Shown here one piece after another: positions 56,342 through 64,000 of a stretch of 64,000 nt of DNA. Location: the NCBI RefSeq assembly GCF_002890915.1, contig NZ_POUT01000008.1:186001-250000 (forward strand), written 5' to 3'. A model generated the notes under the pieces. The model did not search any database. It saw only the letters and a program-made list of their open reading frames with translations, and was not told the origin of the DNA. This DNA is from Stutzerimonas stutzeri (GTDB lineage Bacteria > Pseudomonadota > Gammaproteobacteria > Pseudomonadales > Pseudomonadaceae). Position numbers and translations under genes: made by a program. The stretch's first letter is position 1. The number at the start of each line of letters is the position of its first letter.

Positions 56342-59300
56342 ATGCGCTTCAATCTTTCCGCCTGGGCGCTGCACAACCGGCAGATCGTTGTCTACCTGAT
56401 GCTGCTGCTGGCCGTCGTGGGCGCGCTGTCGTACAGCAAGCTCGGGCAGAGCGAGGACCCGCCCTTCACCTTCAAGGCCATGGTCATCCAGACCCAATGG
56501 CCGGGGGCTACCGCCGAGGAAGTGTCGCGCCAGGTCACCGAGCGCATCGAGAAGAAGCTGATGGAGACCGGCGAATACGAGCGCATCGTCTCCTTCTCGC
56601 GGCCGGGCGAATCCAATGTCACCTTCATGGCCCGTGACTCCTTGCGCTCGAAGGACATTCCCGAACTCTGGTACCAGATCCGTAAGAAGGTCGGCGACAT
56701 CCGCCACACCCTGCCGCCGGGCGTCCAGGGGCCGTTCTTCAACGACGAGTTCGGCACCACCTTCGGCAACATCTATGCACTGACCGGCGAGGGCTTCGAC
56801 TACGCCGTGCTCAAGGACTATGCCGACCGCATCCAGCTGCAGTTGCAGCGGGTGAAGAGCGTCGGCAAGGTCGAGCTGATCGGCCTGCAGGACGAGAAGG
56901 TCTGGATCGAGCTGTCCAACGTCAAGCTGGCCACCCTCGGCGTGCCGCTGGAGGCCGTGCGCCAGGCGCTGGAAGCGCAGAACGCGGTGACCGCCGCGGG
57001 CTTCGTCGAGACCGTCAGCGACCGCGTGCAGCTGCGCGTCAGCGGCAGTTTCGAGACCGTCGAGCAGATTCGCGACTTCCCCATTCGCGTCGCCGGGCGC
57101 ACCTTCCGCATCGGCGACGTCGCCGAGGTCCATCGCGGCTTCAACGACCCGCCGGCGCCGCGCATGCGCTTCATGGGCGAGCCGGCGCTGGGCCTGGCGG
57201 TATCGATGAAGAGCGGCGGCGACATCCTGCTGCTCGGCGAGGCGCTGCAGCAGGAGTTCGCCCGCCTGCAGCAGGACCTGCCGGCCGGCATGCAGCTGCG
57301 CAAGGTGTCCGACCAGCCGGCCGCGGTGAAGAGCAGCGTCGGCGAGTTCGTCCGGGTGCTGGTCGAGGCGCTGGCGATCGTGCTGCTGGTCAGCTTCTTC
57401 TCGCTCGGCGTGCGCACCGGGCTGGTGGTGGCGTTGTCGATACCGCTGGTGCTGGCGATGACCTTCGCGGTGATGAACTACCTGGACATCGGCCTGCACA
57501 AGATTTCCCTCGGCGCCCTGGTGCTGGCGCTGGGGCTGTTGGTGGACGACGCGATCATCGCCGTGGAGATGATGGCGATCAAGATGGAGCAGGGCTACGA
57601 CCGGCTCAAGGCCGCCAGCTTCGCCTGGACCAGCACGGCCTTCCCGATGCTCACCGGCACCCTGATCACCGCCGCCGGCTTCCTGCCGATCGCCACCGCC
57701 AACTCCAGTACCGGCGAGTACACCCGCTCGATCTTCCAGGTGGTGACCATCTCGCTGATCGCCTCCTGGGTCGCCGCAGTGATGTTCGTGCCGTTGCTCG
57801 GCGAGAAACTGCTGCCGGATATGGCCAAGCGCGCCGCGCAGAAATACGGCGGCAGCAGCGAGGGCCACGATCCGTATTCCACCGCCTTCTATCAGCGTGT
57901 GCGCCATGTGGTGACGTTCTGCGTGCGCCACCGCAAGACCGTCATCGTGCTGACCCTGGCGGCGTTCGTCGCCGCGGTGATGTTGTTCCGCCTGGTGCCG
58001 CAGCAGTTCTTCCCGGCCTCCGGCCGTCTGGAGCTGATGGTGGATCTCAAGCTGGCCGAGGGCGCATCGCTGAAGGCCACCGAAGCCGAGGTGCTGCGCC
58101 TGGAGGGAATGCTCAAGGAGCGCGTCGGCATCGACAACTACGTCGCCTATGTCGGCACCGGCTCGCCGCGCTTCTATTTGCCGCTGGACCAGCAACTGCC
58201 TGCCACCAGCTTCGCCCAGTTCGTCGTGCTGGCCGAGAGCATCGAGGCGCGCGAAGAGCTGCGCCGCTGGCTGATCGAGCGCCTGCGCGAGGACTTCAGC
58301 AGCCTGCGCGGCCGTGTGACCCGCCTCGAGAACGGCCCGCCTGTGGGCTATCCGGTGCAGTTCCGGGTCACCGGCGAGCATATCGACGTGGTGCGCGGCC
58401 TGGCCCGCCAGGTGGCGGCCAAGGTGAGCGAAAACCCCTATGTGGCCAACGTGCACCTGGACTGGCAGGAGCCGAGCAAGGTGGTCTGGCTCGACGTCGA
58501 CCAGGATCGCGCACGGGCGCTGGGAGTGAGCACGGCCGCGCTGTCGGGCTTCCTGCGGCGTACCTTCACCGGCAGCAGCGTCAGTCAGTTCCGCGAGGAC
58601 AACGAGCTGATCGAGATCCTCCTGCGCGGCACCGAGCGCGAGCGCCTGGAGCTGTCCATGCTGCCGAGCCTGGCGATACCCACCGACAGCGGGCGCAGCG
58701 TGCCGCTGTCGCAGGTGGCGACGCTGGAGTACGGCTTCGAGGAGGGCGTGATCTGGCACCGCAACCGCCTGCCGACGGTGACCGTGCGCGCGGATGTCTA
58801 TGGCGATCAGCAGCCGGCATCGCTGGTCCGGCAGATCGAGCCGACCCTGGGCGACATCCGGGCGCAACTGCCCGGCGGCTACCTGCTGGAGGTCGGTGGC
58901 ACCGTCGAGGACTCCGAGCGCGGGCAGCGCTCGGTGAACGCCGGGCTGCCGCTGTTCGTCATCGTGGTGATGACGCTGCTGATGGTGCAGCTCAAGAGCT
59001 TCTCGCGCTCGGCCATGGTGTTCCTGACCGCGCCGCTGGGCATCATCGGCGTCACCCTGTTCCTGCTGATGCTCGGCCAGCCGTTCGGCTTCGTCGCCAT
59101 GCTCGGCACCATCGCGCTATCGGGGATGATCATGCGCAACTCGGTGATCCTGGTCGACCAGATCGAGCAGGACATCGGTGCCGGCCATGAGCGCTTCCGC
59201 GCCATCGTCGACGCCACCGTGCGGCGCTTCCGGCCCATCGTGCTCACCGCGCTGGCCTCGGTGCTGGCGATGATCCCGCTGTCGCGCAGCATCTTCTTCG

Positions 59301-59410
59301 GCCCGATGGCGGTGGCGATCATGGGCGGGCTGATCGTCGCCACGGCACTGACTTTGCTGTTCCTGCCGGCGCTGTATGCCGCCTGGTTCAGGGTCCGGGA
59401 AGGGGAGTGA
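56342..59410 (+). CDS. mexK: RND efflux permease, MexK-like
   Basis: 1022 residues, 12 predicted membrane helices with two large periplasmic loops. The proton-relay region LVLALGLLVDDAIIAVEMMAIKM carries the paired Asp of TM4. KLGQSEDPPFTFKAMVIQTQWPGATAEEVSRQVTERIE is the usual first loop, and GTIALSGMIMRNSVILVDQIEQDI the TM10 region. It exports drugs and biocides with MexJ; MexJK exports triclosan, tetracycline and erythromycin in P. aeruginosa. Start at 56342. Confidence 0.9.
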   Translation: MRFNLSAWALHNRQIVVYLMLLLAVVGALSYSKLGQSEDPPFTFKAMVIQTQWPGATAEEVSRQVTERIEKKLMETGEYERIVSFSRPGESNVTFMARDSLRSKDIPELWYQIRKKVGDIRHTLPPGVQGPFFNDEFGTTFGNIYALTGEGFDYAVLKDYADRIQLQLQRVKSVGKVELIGLQDEKVWIELSNVKLATLGVPLEAVRQALEAQNAVTAAGFVETVSDRVQLRVSGSFETVEQIRDFPIRVAGRTFRIGDVAEVHRGFNDPPAPRMRFMGEPALGLAVSMKSGGDILLLGEALQQEFARLQQDLPAGMQLRKVSDQPAAVKSSVGEFVRVLVEALAIVLLVSFFSLGVRTGLVVALSIPLVLAMTFAVMNYLDIGLHKISLGALVLALGLLVDDAIIAVEMMAIKMEQGYDRLKAASFAWTSTAFPMLTGTLITAAGFLPIATANSSTGEYTRSIFQVVTISLIASWVAAVMFVPLLGEKLLPDMAKRAAQKYGGSSEGHDPYSTAFYQRVRHVVTFCVRHRKTVIVLTLAAFVAAVMLFRLVPQQFFPASGRLELMVDLKLAEGASLKATEAEVLRLEGMLKERVGIDNYVAYVGTGSPRFYLPLDQQLPATSFAQFVVLAESIEAREELRRWLIERLREDFSSLRGRVTRLENGPPVGYPVQFRVTGEHIDVVRGLARQVAAKVSENPYVANVHLDWQEPSKVVWLDVDQDRARALGVSTAALSGFLRRTFTGSSVSQFREDNELIEILLRGTERERLELSMLPSLAIPTDSGRSVPLSQVATLEYGFEEGVIWHRNRLPTVTVRADVYGDQQPASLVRQIEPTLGDIRAQLPGGYLLEVGGTVEDSERGQRSVNAGLPLFVIVVMTLLMVQLKSFSRSAMVFLTAPLGIIGVTLFLLMLGQPFGFVAMLGTIALSGMIMRNSVILVDQIEQDIGAGHERFRAIVDATVRRFRPIVLTALASVLAMIPLSRSIFFGPMAVAIMGGLIVATALTLLFLPALYAAWFRVREGE

Positions 59411-59452
59411 GCCGCTGCGGGCGGACGTTATCCGGCTGCCGGCCGGGTCCGC

Positions 59453-60010
59453 TCAGATGCCGGCGGCTTCGAGCAGCACTTCGGCGGCGGCCTTGGCATC
59501 CAGCGCCTGCTCGCCGGGGCCTTCGATGTGCGCCATGCTCATCGCCCCTTCGAGCAGATATTGCAGTTGCCGCGCCAGCTGCTGCGGCTGCGGTGCCTGC
59601 AGGCGTTCCAGCAGCTCGCGCAGGTAGGCCTGCAATTGGCCCTTGTAGGCGGCCGAACTGCGGTGGATCGGGTGGTCATGCGCCTGGTATTCGGCCGCGG
59701 CGTTGATGAACAGGCAGCCACAGAAGGTCCCGCTGCCGATCATGCTGTGCAAGCCGTCGAACATCCCCAGCAGCGCTTCGCGTGGCGGCAGCCTGGCTGC
59801 GCGCTGGCGCAGGCGCTCGAGCATCGCCCGCTGGCGCGTTTCCAGCACGGCGAGGATCAGCTCGTCCTTGGACTTGAAGTGCTTGTACAGCGTCATTTTG
59901 GCCACGCCGGACTCGTTCAGGATCCGGTCGATGCCCGTCGCATGGTAACCCTCGCGGTAGAACAGCTGTTCGGCGGTGTCGATCAGCTGGTCGCGTTTGC
60001 TCGATGCCAT
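59453..60010 (-). CDS. TetR/AcrR-family transcriptional regulator
   Basis: 185 residues. DNA-binding region SKRDQLIDTAEQLFYREGYHATGIDRILNESGVAKMTLYKHFKSKDELI; the C-terminal domain contains GTFCGCLFINAAAEYQ, a Cys-containing segment seen in TetR regulators of electrophile-responsive genes (NemR-like), so redox or electrophile sensing is possible. I start at 60010, with GAGG upstream. It is divergent from a GST gene whose promoter carries a perfect operator-like palindrome, its likely target. Confidence 0.85.
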   Translation of the reverse strand: MASSKRDQLIDTAEQLFYREGYHATGIDRILNESGVAKMTLYKHFKSKDELILAVLETRQRAMLERLRQRAARLPPREALLGMFDGLHSMIGSGTFCGCLFINAAAEYQAHDHPIHRSSAAYKGQLQAYLRELLERLQAPQPQQLARQLQYLLEGAMSMAHIEGPGEQALDAKAAAEVLLEAAGI

Positions 60011-60088
60011 AGATGCCTCCTCGGGGCGGCCATTATGCGGGAGTGATCCCGTTCCCTCCAACCGGCGGTCCCCTGGATGTATTCGTGC

Positions 60089-60118
60089 TTGAAGTGTACA
60101 GACAAGTCTGTCTATTAT
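60089..60118 (+). promoter_or_regulatory. Promoter with TetR-type operator upstream of the GST gene
   Basis: TTGAAG (60089-60094), 18-bp spacer, TATTAT (60113-60118). The spacer holds a perfect palindrome ACAGAC-AA-GTCTGT (60098-60111), placed so that a bound repressor would block RNA polymerase. The divergent TetR gene starts 79 bp to the left. Confidence 0.68.
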
Positions 60119-60151
60119 CCAGGCGTGCCAATCAATCCCGAGGGCGACGCG

Positions 60152-60748
60152 ATGAAACTGTACGACCTGACGCTATCCGGCAACTGCTACAAGATCCGCC
60201 TGTTCCTGAGCCTGATCGACCAGCCGGTCGAGCTGGTGCCGGTGAACCTGTTCGAGGGCGAGCACAAGCAGGCCCAGTTCCTGGCGATCAATCCCCGCGG
60301 TCAGGTGCCGGCGCTGGAGGATGGTGCGTTTCGCCTGGGCGATTCCCAGGCGATCCTCGTCTACCTGGCGCGGCGTTATGCCGACTCCGCCTGGTCTCCG
60401 CTGGACGCGCAAACCCAGGGGCGCATCGCCGGCTGGCTGAGCTTCGCCGCCAACGAGATTCATCACGGCCCGGCCACGGCGCGGCTAGGCAAGCTGTTCG
60501 GCCGGCCTGTCGACCAGGCGCTGGCGGAATCCCGCGCACTGAGCGCGCTGAAAGTGCTGGAGCGCCACCTGGCCCGCCACGCCTGGCTGGCCGAGGGTAC
60601 GGCGCCGACCATTGCCGATATCGCGGTGTACCCCTGCGTGGCGCTTGCCGCCGAGGGCGGTATCGACCTGGCGCCTTACCCGGCGTTGCAGGCCTGGTTC
60701 GGCCGCATCCGCGCGCTACCCGGCTACATCGGCATGCCGGGGCTGTGA
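60152..60748 (+). CDS. Glutathione S-transferase family protein
   Basis: 198 residues. The thioredoxin-like N-terminal domain (MKLYDLTLSGNCYKIRLFLSLIDQPVELVPVNLFEGEHKQAQFLAINPRGQVPALEDG, with the cis-Pro in GQVPAL and the ES-type site GDSQAI) is followed by the all-helical C-terminal domain (APTIADIAVYPCVALA). It probably conjugates glutathione to electrophiles. Start at 60152. Divergent from the TetR gene; the MBL-fold gene follows after 100 bp. Confidence 0.9.
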   Translation: MKLYDLTLSGNCYKIRLFLSLIDQPVELVPVNLFEGEHKQAQFLAINPRGQVPALEDGAFRLGDSQAILVYLARRYADSAWSPLDAQTQGRIAGWLSFAANEIHHGPATARLGKLFGRPVDQALAESRALSALKVLERHLARHAWLAEGTAPTIADIAVYPCVALAAEGGIDLAPYPALQAWFGRIRALPGYIGMPGL

Positions 60749-60848
60749 TGAACGCCCGTCCGCTTGATGGCTATCCGCAGGCGCCTGTCCCCCGGACCGG
60801 CAGACGTCCATGCCGTGGTTTTCCCGGTCCGGCAGAGGAGGGTGAGCC

Positions 60849-61598
60849 ATGAAGGTGCTCGGAATCTTCACCTGGATGCTGCTCGGCTTCGCCGGCAGCG
60901 TACTGGCGGCCGACGAGCTGCGCTTCAGCCTGGTCAGGACGGCGCAGACCCTGACCCAGGGCGAATACACCTGGCGCAATGGCGGCTGGCAGCTGCCACC
61001 GCCGGTCGACCACGTCGCCGTACTGGTCGAATACCGGGGTGACCGGTTGCTGTTCGGTACCGGCCTGGGACGGCAGATCGATGCGCAGTGGGATGCCGAG
61101 ATGCCCTGGCGGATCAAGCGCTATGGGCCGGTACGGGCGGTGCGCGATCAACTGGAGCGCGATGGCCTGGGGATCGATCGCATCCTGCTCGGCTGTGCGC
61201 GCTGGGAACATGCCTCGGGGCTGGCCGACTATCCGGAGGTGCCGGTGCTCGCCGGGGCCGAGAGCCTGCGCTACCTGCGCGCCGCCACGCCGCCGGCGGT
61301 GCTGTCGAGCCAGTTCCGGCATGCGGTGAAGTGGCAGCCGTTGCGCTTCGCGGCGCAACCTTACCTGGGCTACGCCGAGAGCCTCGACCTGTTCGGCGAT
61401 GGCCGGATGGTGCTGGTGCCCTTGCCGGGAAATGGCGCGCTTGGCCTGTTCCTGACGTTGGCCGACGGCCGCCGCTTCTTCTTCCGTGGCGATACGCTCG
61501 GGCAGCCGGGGACCCCGTACGCGCAACCGGGCATCGTGCAGGTGCGCGCCGCCCGCAGCCCGGGCTCGCTCGCTTTCTACCCGGCCTGGGTGCAGTGA
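60849..61598 (+). CDS. MBL-fold-like protein lacking the metal-binding motif, secreted
   Basis: 249 residues with a signal peptide (VLGIFTWMLLGFAGSVLAAD). The fold pattern is that of metallo-beta-lactamase hydrolases: VDHVAVLVEYRGDRLLFGTGLG, then IDRILLGCARWEHASGLADYPEVPVLAGAESLRYL, then RRFFFRGDTLG. Where active members have HxHxDH, this one has CARWEH, so only the last His remains, and the other metal His residues are not evident. It is probably not a metal-dependent hydrolase. A strong GAGGAGG at 60836-60842 supports the start. Likely cotranscribed with the GST. Confidence 0.72.
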   Translation: MKVLGIFTWMLLGFAGSVLAADELRFSLVRTAQTLTQGEYTWRNGGWQLPPPVDHVAVLVEYRGDRLLFGTGLGRQIDAQWDAEMPWRIKRYGPVRAVRDQLERDGLGIDRILLGCARWEHASGLADYPEVPVLAGAESLRYLRAATPPAVLSSQFRHAVKWQPLRFAAQPYLGYAESLDLFGDGRMVLVPLPGNGALGLFLTLADGRRFFFRGDTLGQPGTPYAQPGIVQVRAARSPGSLAFYPAWVQ

Positions 61599-61635
61599 GC
61601 GAAGCGTTTGGCCGTGGCAGGGACGCCGCCGTCCG

Positions 61636-62004
61636 TCAGCTGCGCTCCAGCCAGGCGCTGGCGTCGGCTTCCTGGTGCAGGTCGAAGGCCTTCACCGTCA
61701 GGCCGGGGATCACTGCGCCCTCCAGCTCGCTGGCCTTGCGCAGCCAGTCCTTGTCGCTGAGGACCGCGCAACGGTCGAAGCGGCGGATGAAGCGGAACAG
61801 CTGGGGCAGGCGTGACAGCTCGACGCCTACCGCGCCCAGGGTGGGCAGGTCGAATTCGCCGATGCGATAGAGCATGCGGCCGTGCTCGATGCCTTCGGAC
61901 TTGAACAGCAGGTCGTCCAGCGCGGCGCGCATGGCGTCGCTGTCGAGCTTGCCGGAGAAATCGATGTCGATGCGGTTTTCGCCTCTTCGCGCTACCTGGA
62001 ACAT
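61636..62004 (-). CDS. SpoIIAA-like/STAS-family protein
   Basis: 122 residues. RIDIDFSGKLDSDAMRAALDDLLFKSEGIEHGRMLYRIGEFDLPTLGAVGVELSRLPQLFRFIRRFDRCAVLSDKDWLRKASELEGAVIPGLTVKAF follows the SpoIIAA-like (STAS/SEC14-type) pattern: alternating strands and helices with a hydrophobic core and a C-terminal F..H...A..WL. Family proteins are small lipid- or partner-binding domains; function unknown. Confidence 0.78.
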   Translation of the reverse strand: MFQVARRGENRIDIDFSGKLDSDAMRAALDDLLFKSEGIEHGRMLYRIGEFDLPTLGAVGVELSRLPQLFRFIRRFDRCAVLSDKDWLRKASELEGAVIPGLTVKAFDLHQEADASAWLERS

Positions 62005-62071
62005 GGCTATCTCCCGTCAGTGCTCTGTTCAGGATAGGCCCGATATGGCGAAGTGCGAGTGCCGAGCGAAG

Positions 62072-62099
62072 GCGTCCCCGCGTCGTTGCGCGGGGACGC
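62072..62099. terminator. GC-rich hairpin between the STAS-like and ppiC genes
   Basis: GCGTCCCCGCG-TCGTTG-CGCGGGGACGC, an 11-bp stem 15 bp after the ppiC stop (minus strand), followed by a further GGGGACGCGG repeat. No U-run. Confidence 0.5.
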
Positions 62100-62113
62100 G
62101 GGGACGCGGGGGA

Positions 62114-62395
62114 TCAGTCTTCGCGGCTGGTGACTTCCAGCAGGTGGTAGCCGAACTGGGTCTTCACCGGGCCCTGCACGACGTTGAGCGGCGCGCTGAA
62201 CACCACCGTGTCGAATTCCCTGACCATCTGGCCGGGGCCGAAGGAGCCGAGGTTGCCGCCGTCACGGCTGGACGGGCAGCTGGAATGCTCCTTGGCGACC
62301 TGGGCGAAGTCGGCGCCACCTTCGATAGCGGCTTTCAGTTCGTTGCACTTGGCTTCGGTGGAAACCAGGATGTGGCGGGCGGTAGCTCGAGCCAT
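62114..62395 (-). CDS. ppiC: Peptidyl-prolyl cis-trans isomerase C (parvulin)
   Basis: 93 residues, a single parvulin domain: ARATARHILVSTEAKCNELKAAIEGGADFAQVAKEHSSCPSSRDGGNLGSFGPGQMVREFDTVVFSAPLNVVQGPVKTQFGYHLLEV. Both catalytic His residues (RHILV and GYHLLEV) and the conserved Cys (SSCPS) are present. Cytoplasmic, no signal peptide. I start at 62395 (MARATARHI); the frame is open three codons further. Confidence 0.94.
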   Translation of the reverse strand: MARATARHILVSTEAKCNELKAAIEGGADFAQVAKEHSSCPSSRDGGNLGSFGPGQMVREFDTVVFSAPLNVVQGPVKTQFGYHLLEVTSRED

Positions 62396-62542
62396 GGGAA
62401 ACACTCCTCTTCAGATAGGCCGCCGAGGCTACCGCACTCGGCCGGGCTTGGCGAGCCAGCATGCCAGAGGCGCAATGAAGGCCCCGCGCGCCTGTGCTTT
62501 TGGGTATCCTCGCGCACTTTTTCACCGGAGCCGGATACTCAC

Positions 62543-62770
62543 ATGCTTGAAACGACCCTCGCTCAACTGGAACGCGTCATCGCCGACCTGCTGCAACAGA
62601 ACCAGTCCATGCGCGATACCTGCGCGCTGCTCGAGCAGCAACTGCAGCAGGCCCGCGAGGATAACGACAACCTGCAACTGGCCGCGCTCGAGCAGGAGGA
62701 GAAGCAGGGCGCGATGCTCGCTCGCCTGCAGGCACTGCTCGAACGCGCCGGCGCCAGTCACGCCGCATGA
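62543..62770 (+). CDS. TIGR02449-family coiled-coil protein (ZapB-like)
   Basis: 75 residues, almost wholly coiled coil: LETTLAQLERVIADLLQQNQSMRDTCALLEQQLQQAREDNDNLQLAALEQEEKQGAMLARLQALLERA. TIGR02449 proteins regularly precede zapA in Pseudomonas and are likened to ZapB. The stop overlaps the zapA start by 4 bp. The usual neighbours of this pair (ygfB upstream; 6S RNA and the 5-formyltetrahydrofolate cyclo-ligase downstream) are absent here. Confidence 0.8.
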   Translation: MLETTLAQLERVIADLLQQNQSMRDTCALLEQQLQQAREDNDNLQLAALEQEEKQGAMLARLQALLERAGASHAA

Positions 62771-63045
62771 AGGACGCTGATGTCCGTGTCCTGAAGATTC
62801 TCGGGCGCGATTACTCATTCAGGGCCACGGACAGCCAGGACGCGCTGCTGCAGGATGCCGCCGCGTTGTTGCAGGAGCATCTGGCGCAGAGCCAGCGGCA
62901 GTTTCCCAGCGCCACCAGCGACAAGCTGCTGGTACTGACCGCGCTCAACCTCTGCGTGCCGCTGCTGCAACATGGCGAGCAGCTGCAGGACGTGCAACGG
63001 CGCCTCGCCGCCAGCGTCGAGCGGATCAGCCGGCAACTGCGCTAG
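62767..63045 (+). CDS. zapA: Cell division protein ZapA
   Basis: 92 residues. VRVLKILGRDYSFRATDSQDALLQDAAALLQEHLAQ is the ZapA N-terminal globular part, SDKLLVLTALNLCVPLL the middle helix, then a C-terminal coiled coil. ZapA tetramers bundle FtsZ filaments at mid-cell. It overlaps the TIGR02449 gene as ATGA. The convergent glpK stop follows only 11 bp later, leaving no space for an ssrS (6S RNA) gene. Confidence 0.88.
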   Translation: MKDADVRVLKILGRDYSFRATDSQDALLQDAAALLQEHLAQSQRQFPSATSDKLLVLTALNLCVPLLQHGEQLQDVQRRLAASVERISRQLR

Positions 63046-63056
63046 CGGCGCGGGCA

Positions 63057-64000
<944 letters not shown>

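Noticed and set aside
63046..63056. 6S RNA after zapA
   Set aside because: Only 11 bp separate zapA from the convergent glpK stop.

Overview
The window is ordinary, gene-dense, GC-rich chromosome of a Pseudomonas-type gammaproteobacterium. The evidence is the pca (beta-ketoadipate) genes, a YdbH-YnbE-YdbL set, an MxtR/CrbS-like hybrid kinase, BfrB/Bfd, tRNA-Val/tRNA-Asp beside an FKBP isomerase, and a lysS-prfB-recJ / lptF-ppc-adk-tsaB-rsmJ-mexJK block whose order I recall as close to P. aeruginosa. Several families of short Pseudomonas-type palindromic (REP-like) repeats fill the intergenic gaps. There is no prophage, CRISPR array, integron or transposase gene.

Layout: 1-1376 holds the end of pcaF and pcaD, with no pcaC after them. 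1353-3551 (minus) is a DUF3649-PepSY-DUF3325 membrane operon behind a possible Fur box. 3826-6192 is DNA polymerase II. 6449-11208 (minus) is a phospholipid module: AsmA-like YdbH, lipoprotein YnbE, YdbL and a PLD-type cardiolipin synthase. 11209-11692 is an AT-rich gap carrying DnaA-box-like and origin 13-mer-like sequences. Then come a Sel1-repeat protein, RmuC and an MgtC/DUF4010 membrane protein. 15911-24116 carries the hybrid kinase, a GNAT enzyme, AzlCD, an MFS transporter and RdgC. 24330-24495 is two tRNAs, next to a truncated methyltransferase. 24929-28363 holds a DUF2478 protein, an FKBP isomerase, bacterioferritin and Bfd.

28542-42554 holds a diguanylate cyclase, YaeQ, RecJ, a molybdopterin oxidoreductase, an Old Yellow Enzyme, a TerB/DUF533 protein, prfB with its programmed frameshift, lysS, a QEGLA/DUF1704 metalloprotease-like protein, a Bax-inhibitor-like membrane protein and an AIM24-like protein. 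42589-44183 is a PAS chemoreceptor gene with a frameshift. 44426-54322 holds lptF and its lipoprotein partner, a ribbon-helix-helix-like protein, ppc, adk, tsaB, a DUF72 protein, an extensin-like peptidase and rsmJ. 54502-59410 is mexL/mexJK. After it come a TetR gene, a GST, a metal-site-degenerate MBL-fold protein, a STAS-like protein, PpiC, a TIGR02449-zapA pair and the C-terminal part of glpK.

The most unusual structure is a pair of similar non-coding elements (15227-15879 and 27299-28070), each bounded by about 21-bp terminal inverted repeats. One separates bfd from bfr. They look like non-autonomous mobile or structured repeats. Other items worth a second look are the origin-like gap at 11440-11625, the out-of-context zapA pair, the MBL-fold protein without its metal ligands, heptanucleotide tandem arrays (one of which supplies the stop codon of rsmJ), the chemoreceptor frameshift and the truncated methyltransferase. 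All functional calls rest on motif reading and recalled family knowledge; no database search was possible.
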